Shown here one piece after another: positions 1 to 7,845 of a stretch of DNA of 11,189 nucleotides. The stretch lies in assembly GCA_937925455.1 (NCBI GenBank), contig CALEWF010000069.1, forward strand, positions 1 through 11,189, written 5' to 3'. Under the pieces are notes generated by a model. It ran no database searches. It saw only the letters and a program-made list of their open reading frames with translations, and was not told the origin of the DNA. A program made the translations under genes and the position numbers. The stretch's first letter is position 1. Every line of letters starts with the position of its first letter. This DNA comes from an uncultured Flavobacteriales bacterium. GTDB lineage: Bacteria; Bacteroidota; Bacteroidia; CAIKAF01.

Positions 1-44
1 CCTCCCTATAAATCAGCATTATTAGAAAAATGACAATTTTTGGA

Positions 45-1112
45 TTATTCTTTAGCTAATAATCGTTTATTAAACCGCTGAACATCAATATCAGAAATAA
101 TGGGTATTCGGTGCAGTATATGGTTAATGAGGGCATTACAAGCATAAGGATTAAGTATTAACCCCCGGCTCCCATACCCATTTAAAATAGCAACGGAGGA
201 ATAGCAAGGATGCATACCCACAACCGGCCTACGGTCGGCTACTGCCGGCCGAATTCCGGCAACCTGCTCTTTGATGATAAATGAAGCATCGGTAATACGT
301 TTTACTTGATAAATAATTTCAGCAGCACCTTCTTTTGTGGAATTGTTGGTTAAATCATCCCATACATAGGTTGCGCCTGCTTTGTATGTTCCATTCGTTA
401 AGGGAATCAAAAAAATTTTTTTATGCACTATAACCTGCGGTGCTGGTTCTTGAAATTGTAGTGTTAACACTTCTCCCTTGCATGGGCGAAAAGGAATATT
501 TTTCCATAAAGGATGACGTGTAGCACCCACTCCCTGGCAATGAATGACAAAACTCGCATCAAATTCATTCATTCGTACACCCGATTCATGGTAACTCCAT
601 AGCTGTTCATCTGCTTCATAAAACAACAATGGGGATTGATGTTTATCTAACCATTGATGAAGGTGTGTAAGCATTAACGGCACATCCACGTACAAAGCAC
701 CAGTGATTTTAATGCATCCATGAAGTGTATTCAACGATGATTGAGGAATGAATTCCACTTCTCCATGGCAAAAATCACCCAGCATTCCGGTTTCAGCTTG
801 CTGCCGCCAATGCACTGCCTCTTCGTTACTACTCAGTAAATGATGTATCTCGGTTTCTTTAGAAAATTTGATTTGAAGAACCTGCTCTAATTCTTTATAA
901 AAGGCAAGAGCTTGTGGATAAATTTCCTTTGCCTTCCAGATCAGTTGTGCATTGCGAATGTGCACCGGATTAAGCATTCCATAAGCTGCCATGGAAGCGG
1001 CTGGAGCCGATGAGGCTATCCGAAGTACTTTATATCCACGTTTTACCAATTCGTATGCAATACTACTTCCGGCCAAACCGGCTCCGGTTATGATAAAATC
1101 AAATGTTTGCAC
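45..1112 (-). CDS. FAD-dependent oxidoreductase, DAO (glycine/D-amino acid oxidase-like) family
   Basis: This 355-residue protein probably oxidises an amine or amino-acid-like substrate with bound FAD in the cytoplasm; the substrate cannot be read from the sequence. Visible: an N-terminal Rossmann FAD motif GAGLAG (residues 10-15) followed by an amphipathic helix, YGMLNPV (44-50) near the usual flavin contact region, a GIRP..DRRPVVG stretch (287-299), and NGYGSRG (311-317), the C-terminal loop that closes on FAD in the DAO fold. There is no signal peptide. The start is GTG (1112-1110); the Rossmann motif lies only nine residues in, so a later start would destroy it. It is divergent from the pyrophosphohydrolase gene across 96 bases, and a TACCTTTG box lies almost against the start. 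It is distantly reminiscent of the MnmC oxidase domain, but no methyltransferase half is present. The family call is firm; the reaction is unknown. Confidence 0.85.
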   Translation of the reverse strand: MQTFDFIITGAGLAGSSIAYELVKRGYKVLRIASSAPAASMAAYGMLNPVHIRNAQLIWKAKEIYPQALAFYKELEQVLQIKFSKETEIHHLLSSNEEAVHWRQQAETGMLGDFCHGEVEFIPQSSLNTLHGCIKITGALYVDVPLMLTHLHQWLDKHQSPLLFYEADEQLWSYHESGVRMNEFDASFVIHCQGVGATRHPLWKNIPFRPCKGEVLTLQFQEPAPQVIVHKKIFLIPLTNGTYKAGATYVWDDLTNNSTKEGAAEIIYQVKRITDASFIIKEQVAGIRPAVADRRPVVGMHPCYSSVAILNGYGSRGLILNPYACNALINHILHRIPIISDIDVQRFNKRLLAKE

Positions 1113-1116
1113 CTAA

Positions 1117-1124
1117 CAAAGGTA
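1117..1124 (-). promoter_or_regulatory. Candidate -7 box TACCTTTG just upstream of the GTG start
   Basis: On the minus strand TACCTTTG matches the Bacteroidota -7 consensus TAnnTTTG exactly and ends four bases before the GTG codon of the oxidoreductase. No TTG/TTTG is found 17-23 bases upstream of it, so the -33 half is missing. If used, transcription would begin at or next to the start codon, giving a leaderless mRNA. A chance match is possible. Confidence 0.35.
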
Positions 1125-1208
1125 ACAAGATTTGGCCTTTGATATTTTGTGAATAAATCTCAACAATTCCAGTCTGAATAAACTGTACATTCGCTAAAAC
1201 AATTCACA

Positions 1209-1601
1209 ATGGCAACGTTACAGCAAAAAATTCAGGCAGTAGCCGATTTTCATCATGCATTTCGAATTGGGAATAATGATAAACCAGTAACCCTATCCAA
1301 AGAAGAAGCATTGCTACGCTACACCCTGATGCGTGAAGAAAATGAAGAATATCTAGAAGCAGCACAAAAAGGTGATTTGATAGAAATAGCCGATGCGCTG
1401 GGTGACCAATTGTATATTTTACTGGGAACCATCCTTCGGCATGGATTACAGCATAAAATTGAAGAAGTATTTGATGAAATACATCGAAGCAACATGAGCA
1501 AACTCGACGAAAACGGCCAGCCCATTTATCGCGAAGATGGCAAAGTAATGAAAAGTGCCCTATATTTTAAACCAGATATAAAAACCATTCTGGAACGATA
1601 A
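1209..1601 (+). CDS. MazG/PRA-PH-like nucleoside triphosphate pyrophosphohydrolase family protein
   Basis: This is a small all-alpha NTP pyrophosphohydrolase-like protein of 130 residues, expected to cleave a nucleotide triphosphate (or phosphoribosyl-ATP-like substrate) to the monophosphate and pyrophosphate using Mg2+. Visible: the acidic helix motif REENEEY (residues 42-48) and the second metal-binding helix EIADALGDQLY (59-69). Together they form the E..E / E..D pattern of the MazG, HisE and dUTPase-2 superfamily. A conserved tail follows, IHRSNMSKLDENGQPIY (91-107), ending in a YFKPDI segment (119-124), typical of the stand-alone phosphoribosyl-ATP-diphosphatase-like branch. It is not a canonical HisE, since no his genes surround it. 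The stop codon directly abuts the ATG of the next gene, so the two are probably co-transcribed. The substrate is unknown; a house-cleaning role is inferred. Confidence 0.85.
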   Translation: MATLQQKIQAVADFHHAFRIGNNDKPVTLSKEEALLRYTLMREENEEYLEAAQKGDLIEIADALGDQLYILLGTILRHGLQHKIEEVFDEIHRSNMSKLDENGQPIYREDGKVMKSALYFKPDIKTILER

Positions 1602-2411
1602 ATGAAGCTTTCCATAGAAACACTTCGAGATTTTTTGGAAGAAAAATACCGGCTTTATAACCGAATGGAATTTATTGAAACAGACCCTATCTCCATTCCG
1701 CATCTGTTTATAAAAAAAGAAGACCGTGAAATCATGGGATTTCTAACGGCCATCTTGGCCTGGGGGCAACGCCCTACGATACTTCGAAATGCACGTCTGT
1801 TAGCTTTATGGATGGATGATGCCCCACATAATTTTATTCTTTCATTTACTCCCAACGACCTAAAACCGTTTCAATCATTCAAACACCGAACATTTAACGG
1901 CACTGATACGATTTTCTTTCTAAAAAGCCTGCAGAGAATTTATCGTCAACATGATAGCTTGGAAGAAGTTTTTATTGCCGGAATGCAAGAGCATTCAAAT
2001 TCATTGAGACATGCTATTCATCATTTCAGAAATGAATTCTTTTCCATAAGTCATCCTCGAAGAACAGAAAAACATATAGCCGACCCTCTTCGCAATTCAT
2101 CAGCTAAACGAATCTGTATGTTCCTACGTTGGATGGTGCGAAAAGACTATGCCGGTGTTGATTTTGGAATTTGGGAAAAATTTTCTCCTGCTTGGTTACA
2201 ACCTCCGCTCGACTTACATTCTGGGGCAACGGCAAGAAACCTTGGTTTACTTATTCGAAAACAAGATGATTGGAAAGCAGTAGAAGAATTAGGAAAAAAT
2301 CTGCGAATTCTTGACCCCAAAGACCCTGTAAAATACGACTTTGCTTTGTACGGACTGGGAGTTTTTGAAGGGTTTAACAAGCACTATAATCAGGCTTTTC
2401 TTAATACGTAG
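1602..2411 (+). CDS. TIGR02757 / DUF2400 family protein
   Basis: This cytoplasmic protein of 269 residues belongs to an uncharacterised family (DUF2400/TIGR02757) well represented in Bacteroidota. Diagnostic stretches: REIMGFLTAILAWGQR (residues 42-57), DPLRNSSAKRICMFLRWMVR (161-180), VDFGIW (186-191), PPLDLHSG (201-208) and DPVKYDFALYGLGVFEG (241-257). The SAKR..MFLRW helix followed by PLD.H......R.LGL recalls the Lys and Asp region of HhH-GPD glycosylases such as endonuclease III (GRKTA ... VDTH). This is my inference by eye, so a DNA-repair or nucleic-acid role is only suggested. Its ATG follows the previous gene's TAA with no gap, pointing to translational coupling. Its last 22 bases overlap the 3' end of the convergent membrane-protein gene. 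No signal peptide or membrane segment is present. Confidence 0.88.
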   Translation: MKLSIETLRDFLEEKYRLYNRMEFIETDPISIPHLFIKKEDREIMGFLTAILAWGQRPTILRNARLLALWMDDAPHNFILSFTPNDLKPFQSFKHRTFNGTDTIFFLKSLQRIYRQHDSLEEVFIAGMQEHSNSLRHAIHHFRNEFFSISHPRRTEKHIADPLRNSSAKRICMFLRWMVRKDYAGVDFGIWEKFSPAWLQPPLDLHSGATARNLGLLIRKQDDWKAVEELGKNLRILDPKDPVKYDFALYGLGVFEGFNKHYNQAFLNT

Positions 2412-2941
2412 CGTTTAAACAAATGTATAGTGAGTGCTGTAAAAATGAGTAAAAGTGAAATGATAACAAAACCCCATTTCAAGGTAGTAGCGGATGACGC
2501 TAAAAGAATTTTTGATTCTGAAATTTGCGGATAAGCCGATAACATTTGAACGATGAAAATATTTTCTGCATAATCAAACAGCATAGCTATCAGCGGAAAT
2601 ATACCCAACAATTCCATTTGTGGAATTTTGGGAAAACTTCTTTGAAAAAAATATACAATGCCCAAACTTAGCAACAAACCATAAGACAATGGATAAAAAA
2701 AATCTTCGGTAAGTTCAACAGCACGATAGATAGAACGCCCTGGTTCACCCAATGTATCAAACAACAACTGAACCTGTTGTAAATTATAACTTAATTCTAA
2801 GTCTAATACCTTTAATCCATGACTAAAGGGCTCAATTTTAGCTGCTGCCCTGGGCATAATCCAAAAAGCCATGGCCATATATAGCAATAATAAACTCCAT
2901 AAGACTACCGGATGAAGTAAACGGTTTAAAAATTTTCTCAT
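2390..2941 (-). CDS. Small four-TM integral membrane protein, function unknown
   Basis: This inner-membrane protein of 183 residues has four predicted hydrophobic segments at about 10-29, 79-99, 109-131 and 155-175. A polar loop of about 50 residues lies between TM1 and TM2, and the C-terminus is basic (KRYVLRKA). A D-Y-A-E-N motif in TM3 (FDYAEN, 122-127) is the most conspicuous polar intramembrane feature. I do not recognise an enzyme family. Its ATG lies one base after the TAA of the DUF4292 gene (TAACATG), so it is the last member of the 6513-2390 operon and is likely expressed with it. In related genomes the place after DUF4292 is, as I recall, often held by an M23/EnvC murein hydrolase activator, which this is not. 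Its 3' end overlaps the convergent DUF2400 gene. Confidence 0.8.
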   Translation of the reverse strand: MRKFLNRLLHPVVLWSLLLLYMAMAFWIMPRAAAKIEPFSHGLKVLDLELSYNLQQVQLLFDTLGEPGRSIYRAVELTEDFFYPLSYGLLLSLGIVYFFQRSFPKIPQMELLGIFPLIAMLFDYAENIFIVQMLSAYPQISESKILLASSATTLKWGFVIISLLLIFTALTIHLFKRYVLRKA

Positions 2942-2942
2942 G

Positions 2943-3758
2943 TTATTTCATTTTTTGATAACTGGCTGGTATGCTGAATGGAAATTCAACTGGCTTATTT
3001 ACTTCTGTTTTAGTGTAGGTAAATGTAAATACGGTATTGGTGGTATCTCCACGTAAAGTAACTTTTCCACTTTGAGGAAACTGCAATGAATCTACGGTTT
3101 GATAAGCTGTATAACTCAAATCAACTTCCATGCGGCTTGCCGGATCATAAAACAACGACCGCCAAGCTCGTTTGGCAACATCTACCCAAATGGCATGAAA
3201 TAATATTTGTGGTTTTTGCGATGCTTTTTTTAATGTAAGATATTCATTCATGTCAGAAGAAGTTAACACAGTATCATTTCCTGAAACAGATACTTCATAT
3301 TGTTCAGCAGGAAACAACAAGGTGGGATTTCCGGTAAAAATATTCTGCAGCATACCGAATGAAATGTCAAAATTTACAAACGAGCGAATCGTAGCGTAAT
3401 CACCGGTAAAATAAGTTTTATCCAGATAATTAATGAGCTTAACTGAGTCGGTAGAAATTAAAACCCGAAACACTTCAATAATAGCCACATCCGGCTTTAT
3501 GGATATCCACATCAAACTATCCCGACGTATCCTTACCCTACATTTGAGAGAATTTACTTTACCATTATTATTTACTTCTGCATTAAAACGGCCATCAAAC
3601 CAATCAAAAGTAAATTGAGCCATTGTGATATTACTACCGTTTAGTGTAGTCTTTACACCTTGATTAAGCTGAATGGAGCCCATGCGGCTGGTTCTGCAAG
3701 AAGCATGAAACCATAGCATGGCAGCAATAGCAAACGTGATGATAATCCATCGAGCCAT
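2943..3758 (-). CDS. DUF4292 family putative outer-membrane lipoprotein
   Basis: This exported protein (271 residues from the chosen start) belongs to DUF4292, a Bacteroidota family of predicted lipoproteins with no proven function. Visible: a short hydrophobic signal (ARWIIITFAIAAMLW), then HASC with the candidate lipidated Cys at residue 21, followed by a beta-rich body. Family hallmarks are the KCRVRIRRDSLMWISI stretch, DSVKLINYLDKTYF and FGMLQNIFTGNP. The -3 residue of the lipobox is His rather than the usual Leu, so lipidation is likely but not certain. The start at 3758 is preferred: it forms a TAATG overlap with the TPR stop and has a GGAG six bases upstream. An ATG at 3770 would add four residues (MERI) and lacks an SD. 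Role in envelope biogenesis is inferred from neighbours only. Confidence 0.85.
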   Translation of the reverse strand: MARWIIITFAIAAMLWFHASCRTSRMGSIQLNQGVKTTLNGSNITMAQFTFDWFDGRFNAEVNNNGKVNSLKCRVRIRRDSLMWISIKPDVAIIEVFRVLISTDSVKLINYLDKTYFTGDYATIRSFVNFDISFGMLQNIFTGNPTLLFPAEQYEVSVSGNDTVLTSSDMNEYLTLKKASQKPQILFHAIWVDVAKRAWRSLFYDPASRMEVDLSYTAYQTVDSLQFPQSGKVTLRGDTTNTVFTFTYTKTEVNKPVEFPFSIPASYQKMK

Positions 3759-5512
3759 TATTCGCTCCATTGTTGGGTAGTAATTTTCAAATTAATTTGT
3801 TCTGACAATTCACCTCCGGCTGCTTTGGCTTTTTCCCAGTATTCTAAGGCTTTTTGCTTATCACCGATAAAAAATAATACATCGCCGTAATGCTCCAAAA
3901 TTTCTCCAAACCTATCACCTCCCAATTTTAAAACTTCTTCAAAAACCTGCCGGGCTTTGTCATATTGTTTTAACCGAAAATAAACATATCCCTGCGTATC
4001 CAAATAAAATATGTTTTTAGGCTGTAACCTCAACACTTCGGTAATTAATTCTTGTGCCCTGGTTAAATTACGATTGGCTTTAGCCAAGTGATAAGCATAA
4101 TTATTTTTTGCAGATATATTTAAAGGATCTGTATTTACTGCATTTTCATAAGCTTTTTCCATTTCAGTATAATTCTTTAACCCATAATAAGCGTCTCCCA
4201 TCCCTGCATAAAATTCGCTTTTTAAATTACGGGCATCTAATACTAAATCTTTACCGGTTAAAAACACTTCTAACGCTTTGTTATAATTTTTTTGTTGCTG
4301 CCAAGCCATACCATTGTATAAATACAATAAAGGTTGTAATGGAAACAATTCAATGGCTTCTTCACTTCTCTTGGCTAACATCACCCAATTACGTGTTTCG
4401 GCATATAATCGCAGCAATTGCTCCCAAATGGAATATCGGCTATTATCGTATTTATTCACGGTTTCAAAACAGGCAATGGCTTCATCAAATTTTCTATCTC
4501 GTACCAAATAATCTCCTTTCATTGACCAAGCTTTGGGATCGTTGGGATGAGTAGCTATCATCAAATCAAGCAATTCATACGCCTGTGTTTTACGTAAGGT
4601 ATTATGCTGCGAAATTTCATAATACGAAAGCATAATTTTTACTTTATTATCAATTTTTACTTCCGGATTTTGAAATGCCAACTTTAAATATTCAAATGAT
4701 TTACTTAAGTCTCCCTTTTCCTGGTAAAAATTAGCCAATGCCAAATGAATTATGGGATTGTCAGGCTCTAATTCAATCACTTTTTCATAGGCCTTTAATG
4801 CATCTTCTTTTTTATTCATGGATAAATAAACTTCGGCAAGTACCCCGTAGTATTGGGCATTATTGGGAAATGCACGAACTAGTTTTTGAATTTCTTCTAA
4901 AGCGGCCTGGGGTTTTCCCATACCCTCATACAACTTTTGTTTTTGCATGGAAATTTCCGAATGAATTCCAATTCTTTTTTCTAATTGATCAAACAACCCG
5001 ATGGCTTCTTTGTATTTTTTCTGAGCAATGTATATATCAGCCAAATCAAGCACATATTCATGATTCTCCGGTTCGAGCTTCAATAATTCTTTGTAGAGTT
5101 TTTCGCTCTCTTTGAATTTTTTTAATTCAATCAGTGCCTGTGCATAGCTCAACAAATACCACTTATTCGTAGGTTCTGCTTTAATGGCCGCTTCAAAGTA
5201 AGGCAGTGAAGATTCATATTTTTTACCAATGAAATAAATTGAAGCAATTTCGTAGTTTGAAGCCCCATGAGTAGGATTTAGTTTCAAACATTCCTGAAAT
5301 TTAATCAACGCCTGATCTAAATTGCCTATGATTTTCTGTGTTACTGCCTCACCAAAGAGGTTGGTAAGTCTTACACGTTCGGCATCATAAAAAATAGTTT
5401 GTGTAGATTCGTTTTTCTTTTTTTTATCCTTATTTTTTTGAGCATAAAGCACATGAACCGGAAAAAATATCCAGCAAAAAAGAAAACATATTGAGATTAA
5501 TTGTTTTATCAT
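3758..5512 (-). CDS. Exported tetratricopeptide-repeat (TPR) protein
   Basis: This 584-residue protein is probably periplasmic or outer-membrane-associated and acts as a protein-protein scaffold. A signal peptide is clear: hydrophobic core 5-23, likely cut after LYA (residue 24). A very lysine-rich stretch follows (KNKDKKKKN, 26-34). The rest is an array of roughly a dozen TPR units. The clearest lie near 52-85, 86-118, 119-151, 220-252, 326-358, 432-464, 465-498, 502-534 and 540-571, with typical A/Y/P positions such as ALIKFQECLKLNP and ALKAYEKVIELEP. There is no enzymatic domain. Its ATG overlaps the TGA of the nucleotidyltransferase gene (ATGA, 5509-5512), and its stop overlaps the DUF4292 start. 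The same trio occurs together in many Bacteroidota as I recall, suggesting a shared envelope function, but the binding partner is unknown. Confidence 0.9.
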   Translation of the reverse strand: MIKQLISICFLFCWIFFPVHVLYAQKNKDKKKKNESTQTIFYDAERVRLTNLFGEAVTQKIIGNLDQALIKFQECLKLNPTHGASNYEIASIYFIGKKYESSLPYFEAAIKAEPTNKWYLLSYAQALIELKKFKESEKLYKELLKLEPENHEYVLDLADIYIAQKKYKEAIGLFDQLEKRIGIHSEISMQKQKLYEGMGKPQAALEEIQKLVRAFPNNAQYYGVLAEVYLSMNKKEDALKAYEKVIELEPDNPIIHLALANFYQEKGDLSKSFEYLKLAFQNPEVKIDNKVKIMLSYYEISQHNTLRKTQAYELLDLMIATHPNDPKAWSMKGDYLVRDRKFDEAIACFETVNKYDNSRYSIWEQLLRLYAETRNWVMLAKRSEEAIELFPLQPLLYLYNGMAWQQQKNYNKALEVFLTGKDLVLDARNLKSEFYAGMGDAYYGLKNYTEMEKAYENAVNTDPLNISAKNNYAYHLAKANRNLTRAQELITEVLRLQPKNIFYLDTQGYVYFRLKQYDKARQVFEEVLKLGGDRFGEILEHYGDVLFFIGDKQKALEYWEKAKAAGGELSEQINLKITTQQWSE

Positions 5513-6513
5513 TCCTGCACACTATAATCGCCTAAGCTGAGCTGTTTCGCATTTCCTTTATATACTGCATGGTTGCCAATCATGGAATTTTCAATCACCG
5601 CATTTTGAATGAGCGTTTGTTGTTGTATAATACTGTTTCTTACCACCGAATCTCGAATGATTGTACCACTGCCTAAAGAAACGTGTGGGCCAATAACGCT
5701 ATTGTATAGTTCTACATCCTGACCAATATAACAAGGTTCAATAATTACACTTTGGTGATTTTTTATTTTTTGTGATTGTAAATTTTCACTATCTTTTACT
5801 AATTCTAATATACGCTGATTCGTATATACGGTTGCATCCTTGTTTCCGCAATCAAGCCATTCATCCACCTTTCCGGTTTTAAATACCAAACCTTTGTTTT
5901 TCATATTTACTAAGGCATTAGTAAGCTGGTATTCTCCTTTTTCCTTAATGTCATTATCAATGAGGTATTGAAGTTCATTCTCCAGATTTGCACCATCTTT
6001 AAAATAATAGATACCAATGATGGCCAAATCAGAAACAAATTCTTTGGGTTTTTCAACCATATCGGTAATTTCGCCCTGCTCATTTAGTTTTACTACACCA
6101 AAAGCGCTGGGGTCTTTTACCCGGTGAACCCAAATAATTCCTTCCTGCGAAGTATCCATTTTAAATTGTGCAGAAAACAAGGTATCGGCAAATGCCACCA
6201 CCACTTTGTTTTTCAAACATTCCCGGGCACAAAGAATCGCATGAGCTGTTCCCAACGGCTCTTCCTGATAAAAAATTCGGCCTTTGGCACCAACTTTATC
6301 TGCTATATATAATAAACGTTCTTCGGTTTCTTTGCCAAAATCGCCTATTACAAAGGCTATCTCTTCAATCTTTTCACCACATACCTTGGCAATATCTTCT
6401 ACTAAGCGCTGTACTATCGGCTTACCGGCTATGGGAATCAGAGGCTTGGGAATGGTAAGGGTGTGAGGCCGCATTCGCTTACCCATACCCGCCATTGGAA
6501 TTATTATATTCAT
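5509..6513 (-). CDS. Sugar-phosphate nucleotidyltransferase with left-handed beta-helix C-terminus
   Basis: This cytoplasmic enzyme of 334 residues should join a sugar-1-phosphate to an NTP, giving an NDP-sugar and pyrophosphate for surface glycan synthesis. Visible: the nucleotide-binding signature AGMGKRMRPHT with downstream KP (residues 8-24), EEPLGTAHA (84-92), the metal-binding FADTLF (108-113), EKP (154-156), KGEYQLTNA (192-200) and DEWLDCGNK (217-225). From about 256 to 318 there are isoleucine/valine-rich hexapeptide-like repeats (IIEPCYIG.., SVIGPHVSLG, TIIRDSVV), a left-handed beta-helix tail as in long RmlA-like and GlmU-like proteins. The tail could be regulatory, oligomerising or, less likely, acyl-transferring. 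The exact sugar and nucleotide (dTTP/glucose versus GTP/mannose) cannot be decided by eye. It is first in a four-gene operon and is preceded by a good promoter. Confidence 0.9.
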   Translation of the reverse strand: MNIIIPMAGMGKRMRPHTLTIPKPLIPIAGKPIVQRLVEDIAKVCGEKIEEIAFVIGDFGKETEERLLYIADKVGAKGRIFYQEEPLGTAHAILCARECLKNKVVVAFADTLFSAQFKMDTSQEGIIWVHRVKDPSAFGVVKLNEQGEITDMVEKPKEFVSDLAIIGIYYFKDGANLENELQYLIDNDIKEKGEYQLTNALVNMKNKGLVFKTGKVDEWLDCGNKDATVYTNQRILELVKDSENLQSQKIKNHQSVIIEPCYIGQDVELYNSVIGPHVSLGSGTIIRDSVVRNSIIQQQTLIQNAVIENSMIGNHAVYKGNAKQLSLGDYSVQE

Positions 6514-6536
6514 GAATTTTAAAAATTCTAAGTTGA

Positions 6537-6567
6537 CAAAACTACGAACTCATTCCTACATTGCCAA
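6537..6567 (-). promoter_or_regulatory. Bacteroidota-type promoter of the nucleotidyltransferase-TPR-DUF4292 operon
   Basis: On the minus strand a TTG (6567-6565) is followed after 20 bases by TAGTTTTG (6544-6537), an exact match to the -7 form TAnnTTTG with spacing inside the known 17-23 range. Initiation would fall near 6530, leaving a leader of about 17 bases before the ATG at 6513. It sits in the 76-base gap after the MFS gene, so the operon need not depend on read-through. Confidence 0.6.
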
Positions 6568-6589
6568 TTCAATCATTAATTGTTTCATT

Positions 6590-7831
6590 TCAGTTTAATT
6601 CCACATAGTTCAAATCTTTTCCAAACGTATCTTTTAGCCCCAAAGTGGAAATTATAGCTAAAAAGAAACACATAGCACCTACTACCATGGCACTACCAAT
6701 AATTCCAAGAGAATCTACATGCGCTAATTCTTTAAATACAAAAGTGATGGGAATCACTGCCCCCCTTACAAAATTGGGCACGGTAGATGTAACAGTAGCC
6801 CGTATGTTAGTACCAAACTGCTCGGCAGCTATGGTTACAAACAAAGCCCAATAACCCGTACCCGCTCCCAACAAAAAACATAACAGATAAAAATAAAAAC
6901 TACTGCCCCCTTTCTGACTAAATAAATATAATCCCACAAAACCAATACAAAAAATTAAATAAATGAGTATGACTTTTAGACGAGAACGTAAAATCTGGCT
7001 GAACAAACCACTGAGAAAATCACCTACACTCAAGCCAATGTAGCAATACATCACCGCAGTACCGGTAACAATATCTTCTTTCAACCCAAGGATAGATTCA
7101 AAATAGGTTTCAGACAAACTAATGAGCACCCCCACCACATACCATACGGGCAATCCTATGGCCACACAACGCATGTATTTTAAAAACCGTTGCCGATTGG
7201 TAAACAACGAAATAAAATCTCCACGTTTGATACCGGCTTCTCTGGTTTGATGAAACATACCCGATTCTATAGCTCCAATGCGAAGCAATAATAACGCAAT
7301 ACCCATTAAACCACCCACCCAATAAGACGTTTGCCAATCAAACTGATGTGCCACCAAGGCTGCAAATACAGCACCCAATGCCCCAAATGTTACAACTATC
7401 ATAGTACCAATACCTCGCTTTTCCTTGTCCATAATCTCTGTTATCAAGGTAATGCCGGCACCCAGCTCTCCAGCCAGCCCCAGGCCTGCTATAAAACGCA
7501 CCAAAGCATAGGTATTCAAATCCCACACATAGGCATTTGCAATGTTTGCCAATGAATACATGAGGATAGAGCCAAACAATACACTCAATCGCCCTCGCTT
7601 ATCGCCTAACATTCCCCAAAATATTCCACCCAACAGCATTCCCCCCATCTGGCAGTTAAATAAAAAAATCTCCACCTCCTTCAGTTCTTCTGTTTGAAAA
7701 CCTAAACTAAGCAAACTGGCTTTTTTTACTACATTAAACAGAATGAGGTCATAGATATCTACAAAATACCCAAGTGAAGCAACAATGATGATAAGCAACT
7801 GCTGTCGGAAATGCGCATCGTTTTTTTTCAT
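6590..7831 (-). CDS. MFS transporter (metabolite:H+ symporter-like)
   Basis: This inner-membrane secondary transporter of 413 residues has about 12 hydrophobic segments, a usual length for the Major Facilitator Superfamily. Visible: a TM1 with paired aspartates, GYFVDIYDLILF (residues 21-32), comparable to the D..D of aromatic-acid and metabolite:H+ symporters. The loop 2-3 motif A is GMLGDKRGRLS (73-83), TM4 is RFIAGLGLAGELGAG (112-126), and AEQFGTNIRATVTS (336-349) begins the second-half motif typical of the MHS/sugar-porter branch. Proton-coupled uptake of an organic acid or similar metabolite is the best inference; the substrate is unknown. The codons after the start include a run of eight A (8 T on the plus strand, 7821-7828). 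It is divergent from the secreted propeller gene and has its own candidate promoter. Confidence 0.87.
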   Translation of the reverse strand: MKKNDAHFRQQLLIIIVASLGYFVDIYDLILFNVVKKASLLSLGFQTEELKEVEIFLFNCQMGGMLLGGIFWGMLGDKRGRLSVLFGSILMYSLANIANAYVWDLNTYALVRFIAGLGLAGELGAGITLITEIMDKEKRGIGTMIVVTFGALGAVFAALVAHQFDWQTSYWVGGLMGIALLLLRIGAIESGMFHQTREAGIKRGDFISLFTNRQRFLKYMRCVAIGLPVWYVVGVLISLSETYFESILGLKEDIVTGTAVMYCYIGLSVGDFLSGLFSQILRSRLKVILIYLIFCIGFVGLYLFSQKGGSSFYFYLLCFLLGAGTGYWALFVTIAAEQFGTNIRATVTSTVPNFVRGAVIPITFVFKELAHVDSLGIIGSAMVVGAMCFFLAIISTLGLKDTFGKDLNYVELN

Positions 7832-7845
7832 ATCTTATTATTGAA

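Noticed and set aside
1186..1193. TACATTCG as a -7 box for the pyrophosphohydrolase gene
   Set aside because: One mismatch to TAnnTTTG and no TTG at the required distance upstream; too weak alone.
4108..4554. 148-residue open frame on the plus strand inside the TPR gene
   Set aside because: It lies wholly antisense to a well-supported repeat protein, has no recognisable domain, and its composition is what the reverse of TPR codons gives.
4738..5115. 125-residue plus-strand open frame inside the TPR gene
   Set aside because: Antisense shadow of the TPR coding region; no family signal and no promoter.
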